Assembly: GCA_052387815.1 (NCBI GenBank)
Contig: JBQTIU010000028.1
Location: forward strand, 1-64,000
Source: JBQTIU01 sp052387815
GTDB taxonomy: Bacteria; Pseudomonadota; Alphaproteobacteria; CACIAM-22H2
Direction: 5' to 3'
DNA: 64,000 nt
Position numbers and translations under genes: made by a program. The first letter of the stretch is position 1. The number at the start of each line of letters is the position of its first letter. Of this stretch, positions 1 to 8,520 are shown piece by piece. The notes beneath the pieces were generated by a model that ran no database searches, was not told the DNA's origin, and saw only the letters and a program-made list of their open reading frames with translations.

Positions 1-81
1 CTAGCCTTGCCCAAGATTGCTGGCGTCAACCACCTTGACGCTGTGCGCGCACTCGAAAATGCTTAGCTTTGTGGAGATGGA

Positions 82-924
82 TCATCGCTTTGCAGTTGGA
101 ATCGCCCCGTTCGCCTTGATCACGGCAGCGGCTTCCGAGCTGCGCGCGAAATCCAAAAACTTCACTACAGCCGGCGACGGCTGCGCCTTCGACACGAGGA
201 AGGCTTCGCGCGTCAATCGGTAGCGGCCGGACATCGTGTTCGGCTCATCCGGCACAACGCCGTTCAACGAGAGCGCACGGATTTTCCCTGCGCTTTGCTC
301 GACCACCGTGAGCGTCGTCATGCCGACGGCGCCGGGCGTCGCCGCAAGTTCCGCCGCCATGTCGCCGCCGCGCTGCATCATCTTCGTGGCTTCGCTCATC
401 TTCAGGGTCTTCAGGCAACCGACGCCATCGCGCGCCACCTCCGCATCTACCTCCGTGTCCGGGCGGGTGCGTGGCGCAATGGCGAGATCCGGGCCGCCGA
501 GCTCATTCCAGTTCGTGCGCTGGCTGGAATAGATCGCGCAGATCTGATCGTCGCTAAGCCCCGACACGCCGGTCACGCTCCCGTTCACCGCGAACACGAC
601 GGGCGTGCGCGCGATCTCGCTGACGTCCATTCCGGCTTTCGCAATCTCGGGCACGTTAAGGCCGTGGCTCGCCACTGCGATATCGATCGATCCTGAGGCG
701 AGCGCGTCCATGCGCGCTTTCGTGCCGAGCCCTTTGCCGATCTCGATGGAAACGGACGAGTCCTTTTGCTGGTAAGCCTTCGCGAGTGCGGCGACGAGCG
801 GCGCGACGCCCGTCGAACCATCGATCTTGATCGCCTGCTGCGCGTGCGCGCTGGGGATCGCAACACAAGCAAGACCAATCAACAATGCAACGTTCAGCAC
901 CCGGGGAACTGCTTGCACCCGCAT
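82..924 (-). CDS. PstS-like periplasmic substrate-binding protein
   Basis: A 280-residue protein with an N-terminal signal peptide (basic start, hydrophobic core at about residues 10-22, cleavage near AHAQ). The mature part begins with IKIDGSTGVAPLVAAL, which is the oxyanion-binding start of PstS/PBP-type phosphate-binding proteins, and has the family signs KGLGTKARMDALASGSIDIAVAS and a conserved TPVVFAVN stretch. It probably binds a small anion in the periplasm, phosphate being the usual ligand. No permease or ATPase gene lies beside it, so it may be an orphan receptor or the edge of an operon outside the window. Family assignment is firm; the ligand is inferred. Confidence 0.8.
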   Translation of the reverse strand: MRVQAVPRVLNVALLIGLACVAIPSAHAQQAIKIDGSTGVAPLVAALAKAYQQKDSSVSIEIGKGLGTKARMDALASGSIDIAVASHGLNVPEIAKAGMDVSEIARTPVVFAVNGSVTGVSGLSDDQICAIYSSQRTNWNELGGPDLAIAPRTRPDTEVDAEVARDGVGCLKTLKMSEATKMMQRGGDMAAELAATPGAVGMTTLTVVEQSAGKIRALSLNGVVPDEPNTMSGRYRLTREAFLVSKAQPSPAVVKFLDFARSSEAAAVIKANGAIPTAKR

Positions 925-1198
925 GATTGCCTCCTTGCGTTCAGCGCAAACGGTTCATCCTCAGTTCCTAGCCTATCACCCGCCATTATATACACGCCCC
1001 CCCGGCGACTGTCAGCAAGGGTCAATACCGACCTTACCAGCTGACAGATTGAACGCCCGCCAAGGGTCAGAAGCGGAAGTTGGCACCTCGTTCGAGGTTA
1101 TGAGCCCATGTCCTAGCCTGGATCCCGCGCGGCCCATGTCAATCGCTGCGCGGGAGGCTTTCTCCACGGAGGGGCGGCGAGGATGATGATCGCGATGG

Positions 1199-1372
1199 GG
1201 TTTCGAGCCGGTGCGCGACGCCGGCTTCGGACGGGAAGTCAACACGGCGCTCGTACAGCGCCAAGCCTGGCTGATCGCGCAGTGCCTCGCCGAGCGGCAG
1301 GGCGACCGTATCGTCTATCGCCGCAACCTGCTCGCCCTGCGGCGCTGCCGCGAGCTCACACGCGTCGGCGCG
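1199..1372 (+). pseudogene. Relaxase (VirD2/DUF3363) fragment
   Basis: A short open stretch translates to a segment containing RDAGFGREVNTAL, RQAWLIAQ and RIVYRRNLLALRRCREL. This resembles the DUF3363 part of VirD2-like conjugative relaxases, which nick DNA at oriT. There is no start, no catalytic N-terminal half and no proper end: similarity stops at the junction with the transposase fragment that follows. It is a remnant of a conjugative or mobilisable element. The assignment rests on remembered family sequence. Confidence 0.55.
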
Positions 1373-1373
1373 C

Positions 1374-1634
1374 CTAGGCCCGCACCACGGTTCGCGGATG
1401 GAAGCGGCGGGTGCGTGGCACCGCGAGCTCGATGTCGCCCGGCTCGGTCAGGAGATGGCGCGTGTAGGAGCCGTTGCGTCGGTCGGCCACACCTTTCTCG
1501 GCCACCGCGGCGAGATGCCGATCCACGCTCTCCACCATCCGGGCGCGCAGTATTTCGGCCACGGCCTGACGCCCCGCGCCGAGCGCGACGTCAATGGACG
1601 TCGCCTCGCCCCATTCCAGTCCTTGCGCTGGCAT
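1374..1634 (-). pseudogene. IS256 (mutator) family transposase, N-terminal fragment
   Basis: About 86 residues on the minus strand read AVAEILRARMVESVDRHLAA, then DRRNGSYTRHLLTEPGDIEL and VPRTRRFHPRTVVRA. The pattern DRRNGSY...GDIELAVPRTR...F is the N-terminal zone of IS256/mutator transposases. An intact enzyme has about 400 residues including a DDE catalytic core; nothing of the core is present, and the frame ends where the relaxase remnant begins. No clear terminal inverted repeats were seen. Dead mobile-element debris. Confidence 0.65.
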
Positions 1635-1697
1635 GCCCTTTCTCACCTCGAACGCGGCTGGTAAGCCCTTTGTTCGACGGACAGGAAACTCCCGGCA

Positions 1698-1734
1698 TTG
1701 ACTTTCGCCATAGCGTACGGATATAATCCGTACG
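1698..1734 (+). promoter_or_regulatory. tacAT promoter with nested operator palindrome
   Basis: A -35 box TTGACT (1698-1703) and a perfect -10 box TATAAT (1722-1727) are separated by 18 bp. A perfect inverted repeat, CGTACGGAT / ATCCGTACG with a 3-nt centre (1714-1734), covers the -10 box. The ribbon-helix-helix antitoxin encoded just downstream is the likely binder, giving autorepression of the toxin-antitoxin operon. Confidence 0.8.
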
Positions 1735-1759
1735 TATCCGGAAAAGTATGGAGGCTGCC

Positions 1760-2038
1760 ATGGCAGCGACCAGCGCGGCCCGCGAAGACAGGATCGAGTT
1801 GCGGGCGACCAAAGAGGAAAAGCGGATTCTGGCAACGGCCGCCGCTCATGAGCGGCTGGACGTGACCAGCTTCATCATGCGGAACGTGCTGCCCGCCGCG
1901 CGGGAGGTGGTGGATCGCGCCGAGCGAATCGTGCTCACCGAGCGCGATACCGTGCGCGTGCTGGATCTATTGGAGAACCCGCCCAAGCCGACCCGTGCGC
2001 TGATGGCTGCCGCGCGGCGTCGCGCCGCCCGGACGTAA
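1760..2038 (+). CDS. tacA: DUF1778/TacA-type antitoxin
   Basis: A 92-residue DUF1778 protein. The N-terminal segment DRIELRATKEEKRILATAA is the ribbon-helix-helix DNA-binding part, and the C-terminal tail, rich in Pro, Ala and Arg, is the kind that wraps and neutralises a GNAT toxin. The start at 1760 is preferred because GGAGG stands 5 nt upstream; an ATG at 1748 in the same frame is the alternative. The toxin gene begins 5 nt after its stop. The promoter in front carries a perfect palindrome over the -10 box, as expected for an autoregulated TA operon. The symbol follows the family and was not checked by search. Confidence 0.85.
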   Translation: MAATSAAREDRIELRATKEEKRILATAAAHERLDVTSFIMRNVLPAAREVVDRAERIVLTERDTVRVLDLLENPPKPTRALMAAARRRAART

Positions 2039-2043
2039 TCTCG

Positions 2044-2571
2044 TTGCTGGATTGGCGGGAAGAGCCCATCGGACGGCACCATGACCGCAAGAGCTTCGAT
2101 TGCGGCTCGCGGGACCTCAACGACTACCTCGACCGCTACGCCCGACAGAACCACGAATCCGGCGGCGCCAAGACCTTCATCGCGGTGTTGCCAGCCGAGC
2201 CGGCGCGCATCCTGGGTTTCTATTCGATCAGCCCCGGTGCCATCGAGTTCGCCCGCGTGCCGTCGAAGCTGTCCAAGAAGCTCGGCCGCGACGATGTGCC
2301 GGTCTTTCGGCTCGGGCGCTTGGCAATCGACCTATCCGCGCAGGGCCAAGGGCTGGGCGGCGACCTGCTTTTGGCGGCCGGCGAGCGAGCATTGGCCGTG
2401 GCAGCGGAGGTCGGCGGCATCGCGCTTGCCATCGATGCGAAGGACGAGAAGGCGGCGCGCTGGTACGAACGGTTCGGCGCGTGCACGCTGCTGGATGACC
2501 CGCTCAAGCTGATCCTCCCGCTCGGCATCGTCGCCGACGCGATCAGAACAGCCGGAAAGCCGCGAAGATGA
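2044..2571 (+). CDS. tacT: TacT-type GNAT acetyltransferase toxin
   Basis: A 175-residue GNAT-fold protein of the family that pairs with DUF1778 antitoxins. Members acetylate the amino group of aminoacyl-tRNA and block translation. Visible marks are FDCGSRDLNDYLDRYARQ near the N-terminus, GFYSISPGAIEF, the acetyl-CoA loop FRLGRLAIDLSAQGQGLGGD, and the conserved tail DEKAARWYERFGA. The start is a TTG at 2044, 5 nt after the antitoxin stop, because no ATG or GTG fits the first conserved residues. It appears complete, with no frameshift, so the pair may be active. Confidence 0.88.
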   Translation: MLDWREEPIGRHHDRKSFDCGSRDLNDYLDRYARQNHESGGAKTFIAVLPAEPARILGFYSISPGAIEFARVPSKLSKKLGRDDVPVFRLGRLAIDLSAQGQGLGGDLLLAAGERALAVAAEVGGIALAIDAKDEKAARWYERFGACTLLDDPLKLILPLGIVADAIRTAGKPRR

Positions 2572-2638
2572 GCAAAAATTCTACATCACCAGAAATCGCG
2601 GCCTTGGCAATCCCCGGCCGGTGGCTCATACTGTATCG

Positions 2639-3193
2639 ATGAGGCTTCGCTTCGCTGCCATCACGTGCGCCGCCGTCCTGGCGTTCGCCCTGCCGGCCGC
2701 GGCCGGTCAGAAGGACAAGCGGCTCGACGGGCTGTTCGCGCGGCTCCAATCGACCGGCGATATGGTCGAGGCCCAGGTCATCGAACAGACGATCTGGCAG
2801 ATTTGGACCGCGGCCGGCGATGCGCCGACCGATACGCTGATGGGTCTCGGGCTCGACGCGATGCAGGCCGGCGACCTGGCCGGCGCGCTGTTGTTGTTCG
2901 ACGCGATCACCGCTCAGCAGCCCGATTTCGCCGAGGGTTGGAACAAGCGCGCCACGGTGTTATATATGCTGGGGGCCATGGAGGCCTCGGCGGCCGATGT
3001 CGGGCGCACGCTCGCCCTCGAGCCGCGCCATTTCGGGGCCCTGGCCGGGCTCGGGCTGATCAACACCGCGCTTAAGCGCGAGGCCGAGGCGCTCACCGCC
3101 TTCGAATCGGCGCTCAAGCTCAATCCGCACATGCCGGGCGTCAAGGCGAACGTCGAGATGTTGCGCAAGCGCCAGCGCGGCGCTCCGATTTGA
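2639..3193 (+). CDS. TPR-repeat protein with signal peptide
   Basis: A 184-residue protein starting at MRLRF, with a signal peptide (hydrophobic run AAITCAAVLAFALPAAA, cleavage around residue 22) followed by at least three tetratricopeptide-like helical pairs, such as ALLLFDAITAQQPDFAEGWN and AEALTAFESALKLNPHMPGV. It should be exported and act as a protein-interaction scaffold. It lies between the TA pair and msrP on the same strand, about 70 nt after tacT. A partner is not identifiable from the sequence. Confidence 0.75.
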   Translation: MRLRFAAITCAAVLAFALPAAAGQKDKRLDGLFARLQSTGDMVEAQVIEQTIWQIWTAAGDAPTDTLMGLGLDAMQAGDLAGALLLFDAITAQQPDFAEGWNKRATVLYMLGAMEASAADVGRTLALEPRHFGALAGLGLINTALKREAEALTAFESALKLNPHMPGVKANVEMLRKRQRGAPI

Positions 3194-3312
3194 TGGCGCG
3201 TTCACATGCCGGTGATCCGGCTCGGATCGGGCTTGAATTGCGGCCGGGCGGCGGTATTTTGCGGATCGGCCATCGGCACGGGTCATCCGTATCTTGGAAC
3301 GGAGTTTGAAAC

Positions 3313-4326
3313 ATGTGGATCAAGCGCAAGAAGGGCTGGGAACTGCCGGAATCGGCCGCCACGCCCGAGCATGTTTTCCGCAACCGGCGCCGCTTTCTCG
3401 CCACCGGGGTGGCGGGCGCCGCGGCGCTCGGCGCCGGCGCCCTGCTGTGGGCGAAGGGTGGCGGCACCGGAGGAGAGATGGAACCGGAGCCCCAGCTCGC
3501 CAAGGCGGAGCCCGTCGACCCCTCGGCGGGTCTTTATCCGGCGCCGCGCAATCTCCGCTATCGCCTGGATCGCGACATCTCGGCCGAGGACGTCGCCACC
3601 ACCTACAACAATTTCTACGAATTCGGATCCTCGAAGAATATCTGGCAAGCGGCGCGAAGCCTACCCTTGCGTCCCTGGGAGGTCCGCATCGACGGCATGG
3701 TCGAGCGACCGCGGACCGTGGGGGTCGACGAGCTCATCAAAGCGATGGCGCTCGAGGAGCGTCTGTATCGCCACCGCTGCGTCGAGGCGTGGGCGATGGC
3801 CGTCCCGTGGACCGGCCTGCCGATGAAGGATTTCATCGACTATGCCAAGCCCCTGTCGAGCGCCAAATACGTGCGGATGGAAACCTTCAACAAGCCCGAC
3901 ATCGCGTCCGGGCAGAAGGCCTCGTGGTATCCCTGGCCGTATGTCGAGGGCCTGACGATCGCCGAGGCGACCAACGAGCTGGCGCTGCTCGCCGTCGGGG
4001 TCTACGGCAAGCCGCTGCCGCACCAGATGGGGGCGCCGATCCGGCTGGTGACGCCGTGGAAATACGGCTTCAAATCCGTGAAGTCGATCGTCCGCTTCAC
4101 CTTCACCGACGAGCGCCCGAAAAGCTTCTGGGAGATCGTCCAGGGGTCCGAGTACGGGTTCTGGGCCAACGTCAATCCGAAGGTTACGCACCCCAGGTGG
4201 AGCCAGGCCACCGAGGAACTCATCGGCACCGGCGGCAAGCGCGTGCCCACCCAGCTTTACAACGGCTACGGCGACTTCGTCGCCCACCTTTACGCCGACC
4301 TGCCGGGCGAGCGGCTGTTCATGTAG
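3313..4326 (+). CDS. msrP: Protein-methionine-sulfoxide reductase catalytic subunit MsrP
   Basis: A 337-residue molybdopterin enzyme (formerly YedY) that repairs oxidised methionine in periplasmic proteins. A twin-arginine signal NRRRFLATG at residues 24-32 marks Tat export of the folded cofactor-loaded enzyme. The molybdenum-ligand cysteine sits in YRHRCVEAWAM, followed by the family motifs VPWTGLP, PHQMGAPIRLVTPWKYGFKS and GFWANVNP. Length matches the family (about 330). The haem membrane partner MsrQ, usually adjacent, is not here, so the electron donor gene must be elsewhere or different. Confidence 0.93.
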   Translation: MWIKRKKGWELPESAATPEHVFRNRRRFLATGVAGAAALGAGALLWAKGGGTGGEMEPEPQLAKAEPVDPSAGLYPAPRNLRYRLDRDISAEDVATTYNNFYEFGSSKNIWQAARSLPLRPWEVRIDGMVERPRTVGVDELIKAMALEERLYRHRCVEAWAMAVPWTGLPMKDFIDYAKPLSSAKYVRMETFNKPDIASGQKASWYPWPYVEGLTIAEATNELALLAVGVYGKPLPHQMGAPIRLVTPWKYGFKSVKSIVRFTFTDERPKSFWEIVQGSEYGFWANVNPKVTHPRWSQATEELIGTGGKRVPTQLYNGYGDFVAHLYADLPGERLFM

Positions 4327-4346
4327 GGGCATGCCTTGGACGCATG

Positions 4347-4378
4347 GAAAAAAACGCCGGGCTCGGTTGAGCCCGGCG
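4347..4378 (-). terminator. Rho-independent terminator (minus-strand sense)
   Basis: A 10-bp GC-rich stem (4355-4364 with 4369-4378, loop GGTT) is preceded on the plus strand by seven A residues, so on the minus strand the hairpin is followed by seven U. It fits transcription of the lysR gene ending at 4592, and could also stop msrP transcripts coming the other way although it lacks a plus-strand U tract. Confidence 0.75.
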
Positions 4379-4455
4379 AGTTTAACAGGGAGGCATCACG
4401 TCTGGGAGACCTAGGGTCCGAAGACCATTCATCTAGACCTGGGTGGCTAGATGGG

Positions 4456-4484
4456 GTCGCCAACCTAGTGCTAGGCTGGCGATC
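4456..4484. other. Intergenic inverted repeat
   Basis: Arms 4457-4468 and 4471-4482 are complementary except for one mismatch, making a near-perfect hairpin or cruciform in the 265-bp gap between the convergent msrP and lysR genes. It has no U tract on either side. It may be a second termination or mRNA-stability element; nothing else was seen in the gap. Confidence 0.45.
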
Positions 4485-4591
4485 CTCCGAATGTTGCAGC
4501 GCAACACCCGGCTACGTTAATATATAACCGGATTCGCGCCATTTGGTAATGCGGATTTCACAATTTCGATATGCGATAAACGCATAGCTTC

Positions 4592-5482
4592 TTAGAACTG
4601 GGATTTGGCGACCATGCCGATCAGGAACTCGCGAAACACCGCCAACCGTTTGGAATGGCGCATCTCTTCGGGGTAGACGAAATAGGCCTCGTAGGTCGGG
4701 CCCTCGAGCTCGGGCAGGACTTGAACGATCTTGTCGCTTTCGTGGGCCATGTAATCGGGAAAAGCGGCGATGCCGAGGCCGTTCTCGACCGCCCGCAGGA
4801 TGGCATAGATGTTGTTGACCATCAGCACCGGTTCGCGGCGCCGGCCCGGGCGCGTGCCGGCCTCGAGCAGCCAATTGACGCCGGGGAAGGGCGGACGCGG
4901 ATCCTCGCCGTAGACGATGATCTTGTGGTCATCGAGGTCGGGGGTGGATTTCGGCACGCCGTATTTCTTGAGGTAGGACGGCGCCGCGAAAACGTGGACG
5001 TGGACGCTCAACAGGCGCCGCTGCACGAGCCCGGCCTGGCGCGGGGGCTGCATGCGGATCGCGCAGTCCGCCGCGCGCATCGACAGGTCGAGCTCCGCGT
5101 CCTCGACTAGGAGATTGACCGTGATATCGGGATAGAGGTCGAGAAACTCGCCGAGTCGCGGTGTCAGCCAGATCGAGCCGAAGGCGACGGTGGTGGTGAT
5201 GCGCAACACGCCCGACGGCTTGTCCTTGCTTTCGACCAACCGCGTCTCGGCAGTCGCGAGCTTGGCCGACACTTCGCGCACCGTATGCAACAGCATCTCG
5301 CCCTGCTCGGTCAGGAGGAGGCCCCGCGCATGGCGATGGAACAGGGGGGCGCGGAGCGAGTCCTCGAGCGCGCCGATCTGTCGGCTGATCGCCGACTGGC
5401 TGAGGTTGAGCGACTCGCCGGCGTGGGTGAAGCTGCCGGCCTCCGCCACGGCATGAAAGATGCGCAGCTTATCCCAGTCCAT
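4592..5482 (-). CDS. LysR-family transcriptional regulator
   Basis: A 296-residue LysR regulator. The N-terminal helix-turn-helix is clear (LRIFHAVAEAGSFTHAGESLNLSQSAISRQIGALE, residues 6-40), followed by the linker and an effector-binding periplasmic-binding-protein fold (SGVLRITTTVAFGSIWLTP onward). It lies 64 nt downstream of trxB on the same strand, so it may be co-transcribed with it. The effector is not deducible. A good terminator lies about 210 nt downstream. Confidence 0.9.
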   Translation of the reverse strand: MDWDKLRIFHAVAEAGSFTHAGESLNLSQSAISRQIGALEDSLRAPLFHRHARGLLLTEQGEMLLHTVREVSAKLATAETRLVESKDKPSGVLRITTTVAFGSIWLTPRLGEFLDLYPDITVNLLVEDAELDLSMRAADCAIRMQPPRQAGLVQRRLLSVHVHVFAAPSYLKKYGVPKSTPDLDDHKIIVYGEDPRPPFPGVNWLLEAGTRPGRRREPVLMVNNIYAILRAVENGLGIAAFPDYMAHESDKIVQVLPELEGPTYEAYFVYPEEMRHSKRLAVFREFLIGMVAKSQF

Positions 5483-5546
5483 GGCCCGCGACCCCTTGCG
5501 GTTCCGGGGTCCCTAGATTCGGCAGATTCGGCGCAACGGCCGCCGC

Positions 5547-6515
5547 CTATTGCGCCGCCTGTTGCGCCGCCGACTCGTGGTGGGCGAGGAATTTCTCGGC
5601 CTCCAACGCGCCCATGCAGCCCATGCCGGCGGCGGTCACCGCCTGGCGGAAGACCTTGTCCTTGACATCGCCGGCCGCGAACACGCCCGGGACGCCGGTC
5701 GCGGTCGACTCGGGCGCGGTGACGATGTAGCCCTCGGCGTCCATCTCGAGCTGTCCCTTGAACAGCTCGGTGGCCGGCGTGTGGCCGATGGCGATGAACA
5801 ACCCGTCGATCGCCAGCTCGCTGGTCGTCCCGCGCACCAGGTCGCGGAGCCTGACGCCGGTGACGCCCGGCGGAGCGCTCGTGCCCAGCACGTCCTCGAC
5901 GGCGCTGTTCCAGATCACGTCGATCTTCGGGTTTCGGAACAGGCGGGCCTGGAGGATCTTTTCGGCGCGGAACTTGTCGCGGCGGTGGATCACCGTCACG
6001 AAGGTGGCGTGATTGGTGAGGTACATCGCTTCCTCGACCGCGGAATTGCCGCCCCCGACCACGGCGACGCGCTTGCCGCGGAAAAAGAATCCGTCGCAGG
6101 TGGCGCACGCCGAGACCCCGAAGCCGCGATACCTGGTCTCGGCCGGCAGGCCGAGCCAGCGCGCCTGGGCGCCGGTGCAGATGATCAGCGTATCGCCGCT
6201 GTAGCTGTCGCCGCCGTCGCCCGCGCACACGAACGGCCGCCGCGCCAGCTCGGCCTTGAGGATCGTATCCTCGAAAATGCGCGTGCCGACATGCTCGGCC
6301 TGCTTGTGCATCTGCTCGATCAGCCACGGGCCCTGGATCACGTCGGCGAAGCCGGGATAGTTCTCGACATCGGTGGTGATGGCGAGCTGCCCGCCGGGCT
6401 GCAAGCCGCGCACCAGGATCGGCTGCAGGTTGGCGCGCGCCGCATAGATCGCGGCGGTGTAACCGGCCGGGCCGGAGCCGAGGATCAGGACCTTGCTGCG
6501 ATGGGTTTGGGGCAT
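5547..6515 (-). CDS. trxB: Thioredoxin-disulfide reductase
   Basis: A 322-residue flavoprotein that reduces thioredoxin with NADPH. The FAD-binding motif GSGPAGYTAAIYAARANL is at residues 13-30, the redox-active CATC is in GVSACATCDGFFF, the NADPH motif GGGNSAVEEA follows, and the C-terminal FAD motif GVFAAGDVKDKVFRQAVTAAG is intact. Length is typical. It stands upstream of the LysR gene on the minus strand. Confidence 0.97.
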   Translation of the reverse strand: MPQTHRSKVLILGSGPAGYTAAIYAARANLQPILVRGLQPGGQLAITTDVENYPGFADVIQGPWLIEQMHKQAEHVGTRIFEDTILKAELARRPFVCAGDGGDSYSGDTLIICTGAQARWLGLPAETRYRGFGVSACATCDGFFFRGKRVAVVGGGNSAVEEAMYLTNHATFVTVIHRRDKFRAEKILQARLFRNPKIDVIWNSAVEDVLGTSAPPGVTGVRLRDLVRGTTSELAIDGLFIAIGHTPATELFKGQLEMDAEGYIVTAPESTATGVPGVFAAGDVKDKVFRQAVTAAGMGCMGALEAEKFLAHHESAAQQAAQ

Positions 6516-6586
6516 GTCGGGGTCGGTCCCTCGAACAGGGTCTCACCGCTAAACTAGGGGGCCATCCCCGCCGAGGCAAGCGCCCT

Positions 6587-8485
6587 TCAGAACCCGAACA
6601 TGTGGTCGAGGCTGAAGGCCTGCTCGCCGTCCAGGAGGCCGTGATAGCCGAACAGCCGGCACGTCGGGTCGCGAACCAGCACATATCCGCCCCCGGCGCG
6701 GGCCAGCGCCGCGGGATCGAACATCTCGCCGGCCCGCCACAGCAGCGACCCGCCGCAGGGGATGCGGACGGTGGTGGCGGCAAGCTCGGCGCCGGCCCCG
6801 TCGTGGAGCGACAACGAGGTCTCGGAGTGCGGGTGCCACGGCGTCGAGGCGGCATAAATGAGGTGGCAGAACGTCTCCAGCCCGTCGTGCCCGAGGCGCA
6901 GGAACAACCGGGTCGATAGGCCCGGCGGACGGCCACCGTAAGATTGCGGTTCGCCGTTATAGGTGAGAGCGGTGTTGAAGATATGCGCCCCGAAACTGGT
7001 TTCGGCGACGTGAGCGCTGCGGCGGTCCTCGTAACGGAACAGGGCGTGCAGCCAGCCGTCGGCGCCGCCGCCGTCGCGGAAATCGTAATTGAGCTCGAGA
7101 TGGCCGTAGCCGGAGCCGAGGCCGGCGCCAAGTTCGGATGCGTCGATGCGCGCGGCATGGTGGCGCGCCAGGCGGCCCAGGAAGCGACTCGCCACCTCGC
7201 GGCCGGCGGCGTCGTAGACCTTGAGGCCGAGCGGCAGGTCGGCCTGCGTCCTCGCCATCGGTGTCGGCAGGACCAGGGTGCGGAACCGATCGGGCGGCAG
7301 CACGGGGGCGGGCAACAGGTAGCCCTTGCCCATCAGGTTGGCGAGTTCGGGGATGCGGGCATCGGGCCTCAAGTCGGTGCGCTCGACATTGGGATGGGCG
7401 AGGCGTCGGCGGCCCGACCGGGCGACGATTTCGTAGCGCGGGCGGACGATGTGTTTGCCCGCCTGGATTTCGATCTGCTGCGGCCAGCGCGTGGCGGGCA
7501 GCAGATCGGCGACATCGAGCGGGTACGAGCCGAACGGCGGGATGGCGCGATCGAGCCACGCGATGTCGCTCCGCCCCATGCGGTTGAGGCCGATCCCTTT
7601 GGCCGGAATCGGGCACGGATGGCTGTTCTGGATCCACAGGATGACCCGCTCGCCGGGTCCGGGCGCCGGCAGGCCGGCGTAAAAATCCGCCGGCCATGCA
7701 TTGGCGTCGTGGGTGCAAGACAGCTCCTCCGGCCGGTCGCCGAATACGTCGAGCGCATATTTGACCACGTCGTGCCCGGCCGCGCCCGCGACATGGATGA
7801 AGAGCTGGCCCGTGAACTCGGGAAGACCGAAACGCCGGCGCACCTCGCGGCTGTCGATGACGATGCCGGCCGGCGCGTGCGCGATGGGCTCGCGCCACTC
7901 GGCGAGCGTCTCTCCCCCGGCCCCGAACAGGCACAGCCACAGCCCGACCTCGCCGGCGCCGTAGCCGTGCCAATAATTGGCCGTGGCGAGGCGCGTGTGG
8001 CGGCCGCCCTCGTCGCGGAAGAAGGCGAAATTGGTGGCGAAATTCTTGGCGTCGAGATAGACGCGGCGGTTCGAAAGGAAGGACTCCGGCAGGCGCATCG
8101 CATCGAGGCTCGCCACCTCCGCGCCGGGCGGCACGAAGCGCCGGATGTGGTCGATGAACCGGTCGCTATCGAAGGCCGTCACCAGGACCGACGTCGCCCG
8201 CGTACCGGCGAGGTCGGTCACCGGCTGGGCGCGCCGGCCGAGCACGCTCCGGCCGACCTCCTCGAGTGCCTGGACGAAGACGCCGGCGATGTCGAGGCCG
8301 GCGAGATCGTGGAGAGCCGCGAACGCCTCGGCGCCGCCCACGGGATCGTAGATCGCCACCGGCCCCAGCGCCCGCAGCCGGCGAACCAGGACGCGCGCCG
8401 GCGGGGCGGCGAGCGGGTGTCCGACCGCCTTGAAGAAGCTATCCCCGCCCTTGACGTTGCTGAAGGTTGCGATGTTGAGCGCCAT
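6587..8485 (-). CDS. Conserved-looking protein of unknown function (632 residues)
   Basis: I do not recognise this family. The ATG at 8485 opens a 632-residue product with no signal peptide and no membrane segments. The first 150 residues look like an alpha/beta domain (ARVLVRRLRALGPVAIYDP, then SVLVTAFDSDRFIDHIRRFV), and the rest is rich in Trp, Tyr, His and Gly with short beta-like stretches (YWHGYGAGEVGLWLCLFG, FIHVAGAAGHDVVKYALDVF, ILWIQNSHPCPIP), suggesting a large soluble beta-rich part. It ends near SLDHMFGF. The gene starts 35 nt after the stop of the ELM1-family gene on the same strand, so the two probably form an operon and share a task. The frame stays open upstream of the ATG, but that part overlaps the ELM1 gene and is not credible coding. 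Confidence 0.75.
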   Translation of the reverse strand: MALNIATFSNVKGGDSFFKAVGHPLAAPPARVLVRRLRALGPVAIYDPVGGAEAFAALHDLAGLDIAGVFVQALEEVGRSVLGRRAQPVTDLAGTRATSVLVTAFDSDRFIDHIRRFVPPGAEVASLDAMRLPESFLSNRRVYLDAKNFATNFAFFRDEGGRHTRLATANYWHGYGAGEVGLWLCLFGAGGETLAEWREPIAHAPAGIVIDSREVRRRFGLPEFTGQLFIHVAGAAGHDVVKYALDVFGDRPEELSCTHDANAWPADFYAGLPAPGPGERVILWIQNSHPCPIPAKGIGLNRMGRSDIAWLDRAIPPFGSYPLDVADLLPATRWPQQIEIQAGKHIVRPRYEIVARSGRRRLAHPNVERTDLRPDARIPELANLMGKGYLLPAPVLPPDRFRTLVLPTPMARTQADLPLGLKVYDAAGREVASRFLGRLARHHAARIDASELGAGLGSGYGHLELNYDFRDGGGADGWLHALFRYEDRRSAHVAETSFGAHIFNTALTYNGEPQSYGGRPPGLSTRLFLRLGHDGLETFCHLIYAASTPWHPHSETSLSLHDGAGAELAATTVRIPCGGSLLWRAGEMFDPAALARAGGGYVLVRDPTCRLFGYHGLLDGEQAFSLDHMFGF

Positions 8486-8520
8486 GCTGCCGTTCTTATA
8501 ACCGGTCGCTGTCCGCTTTG

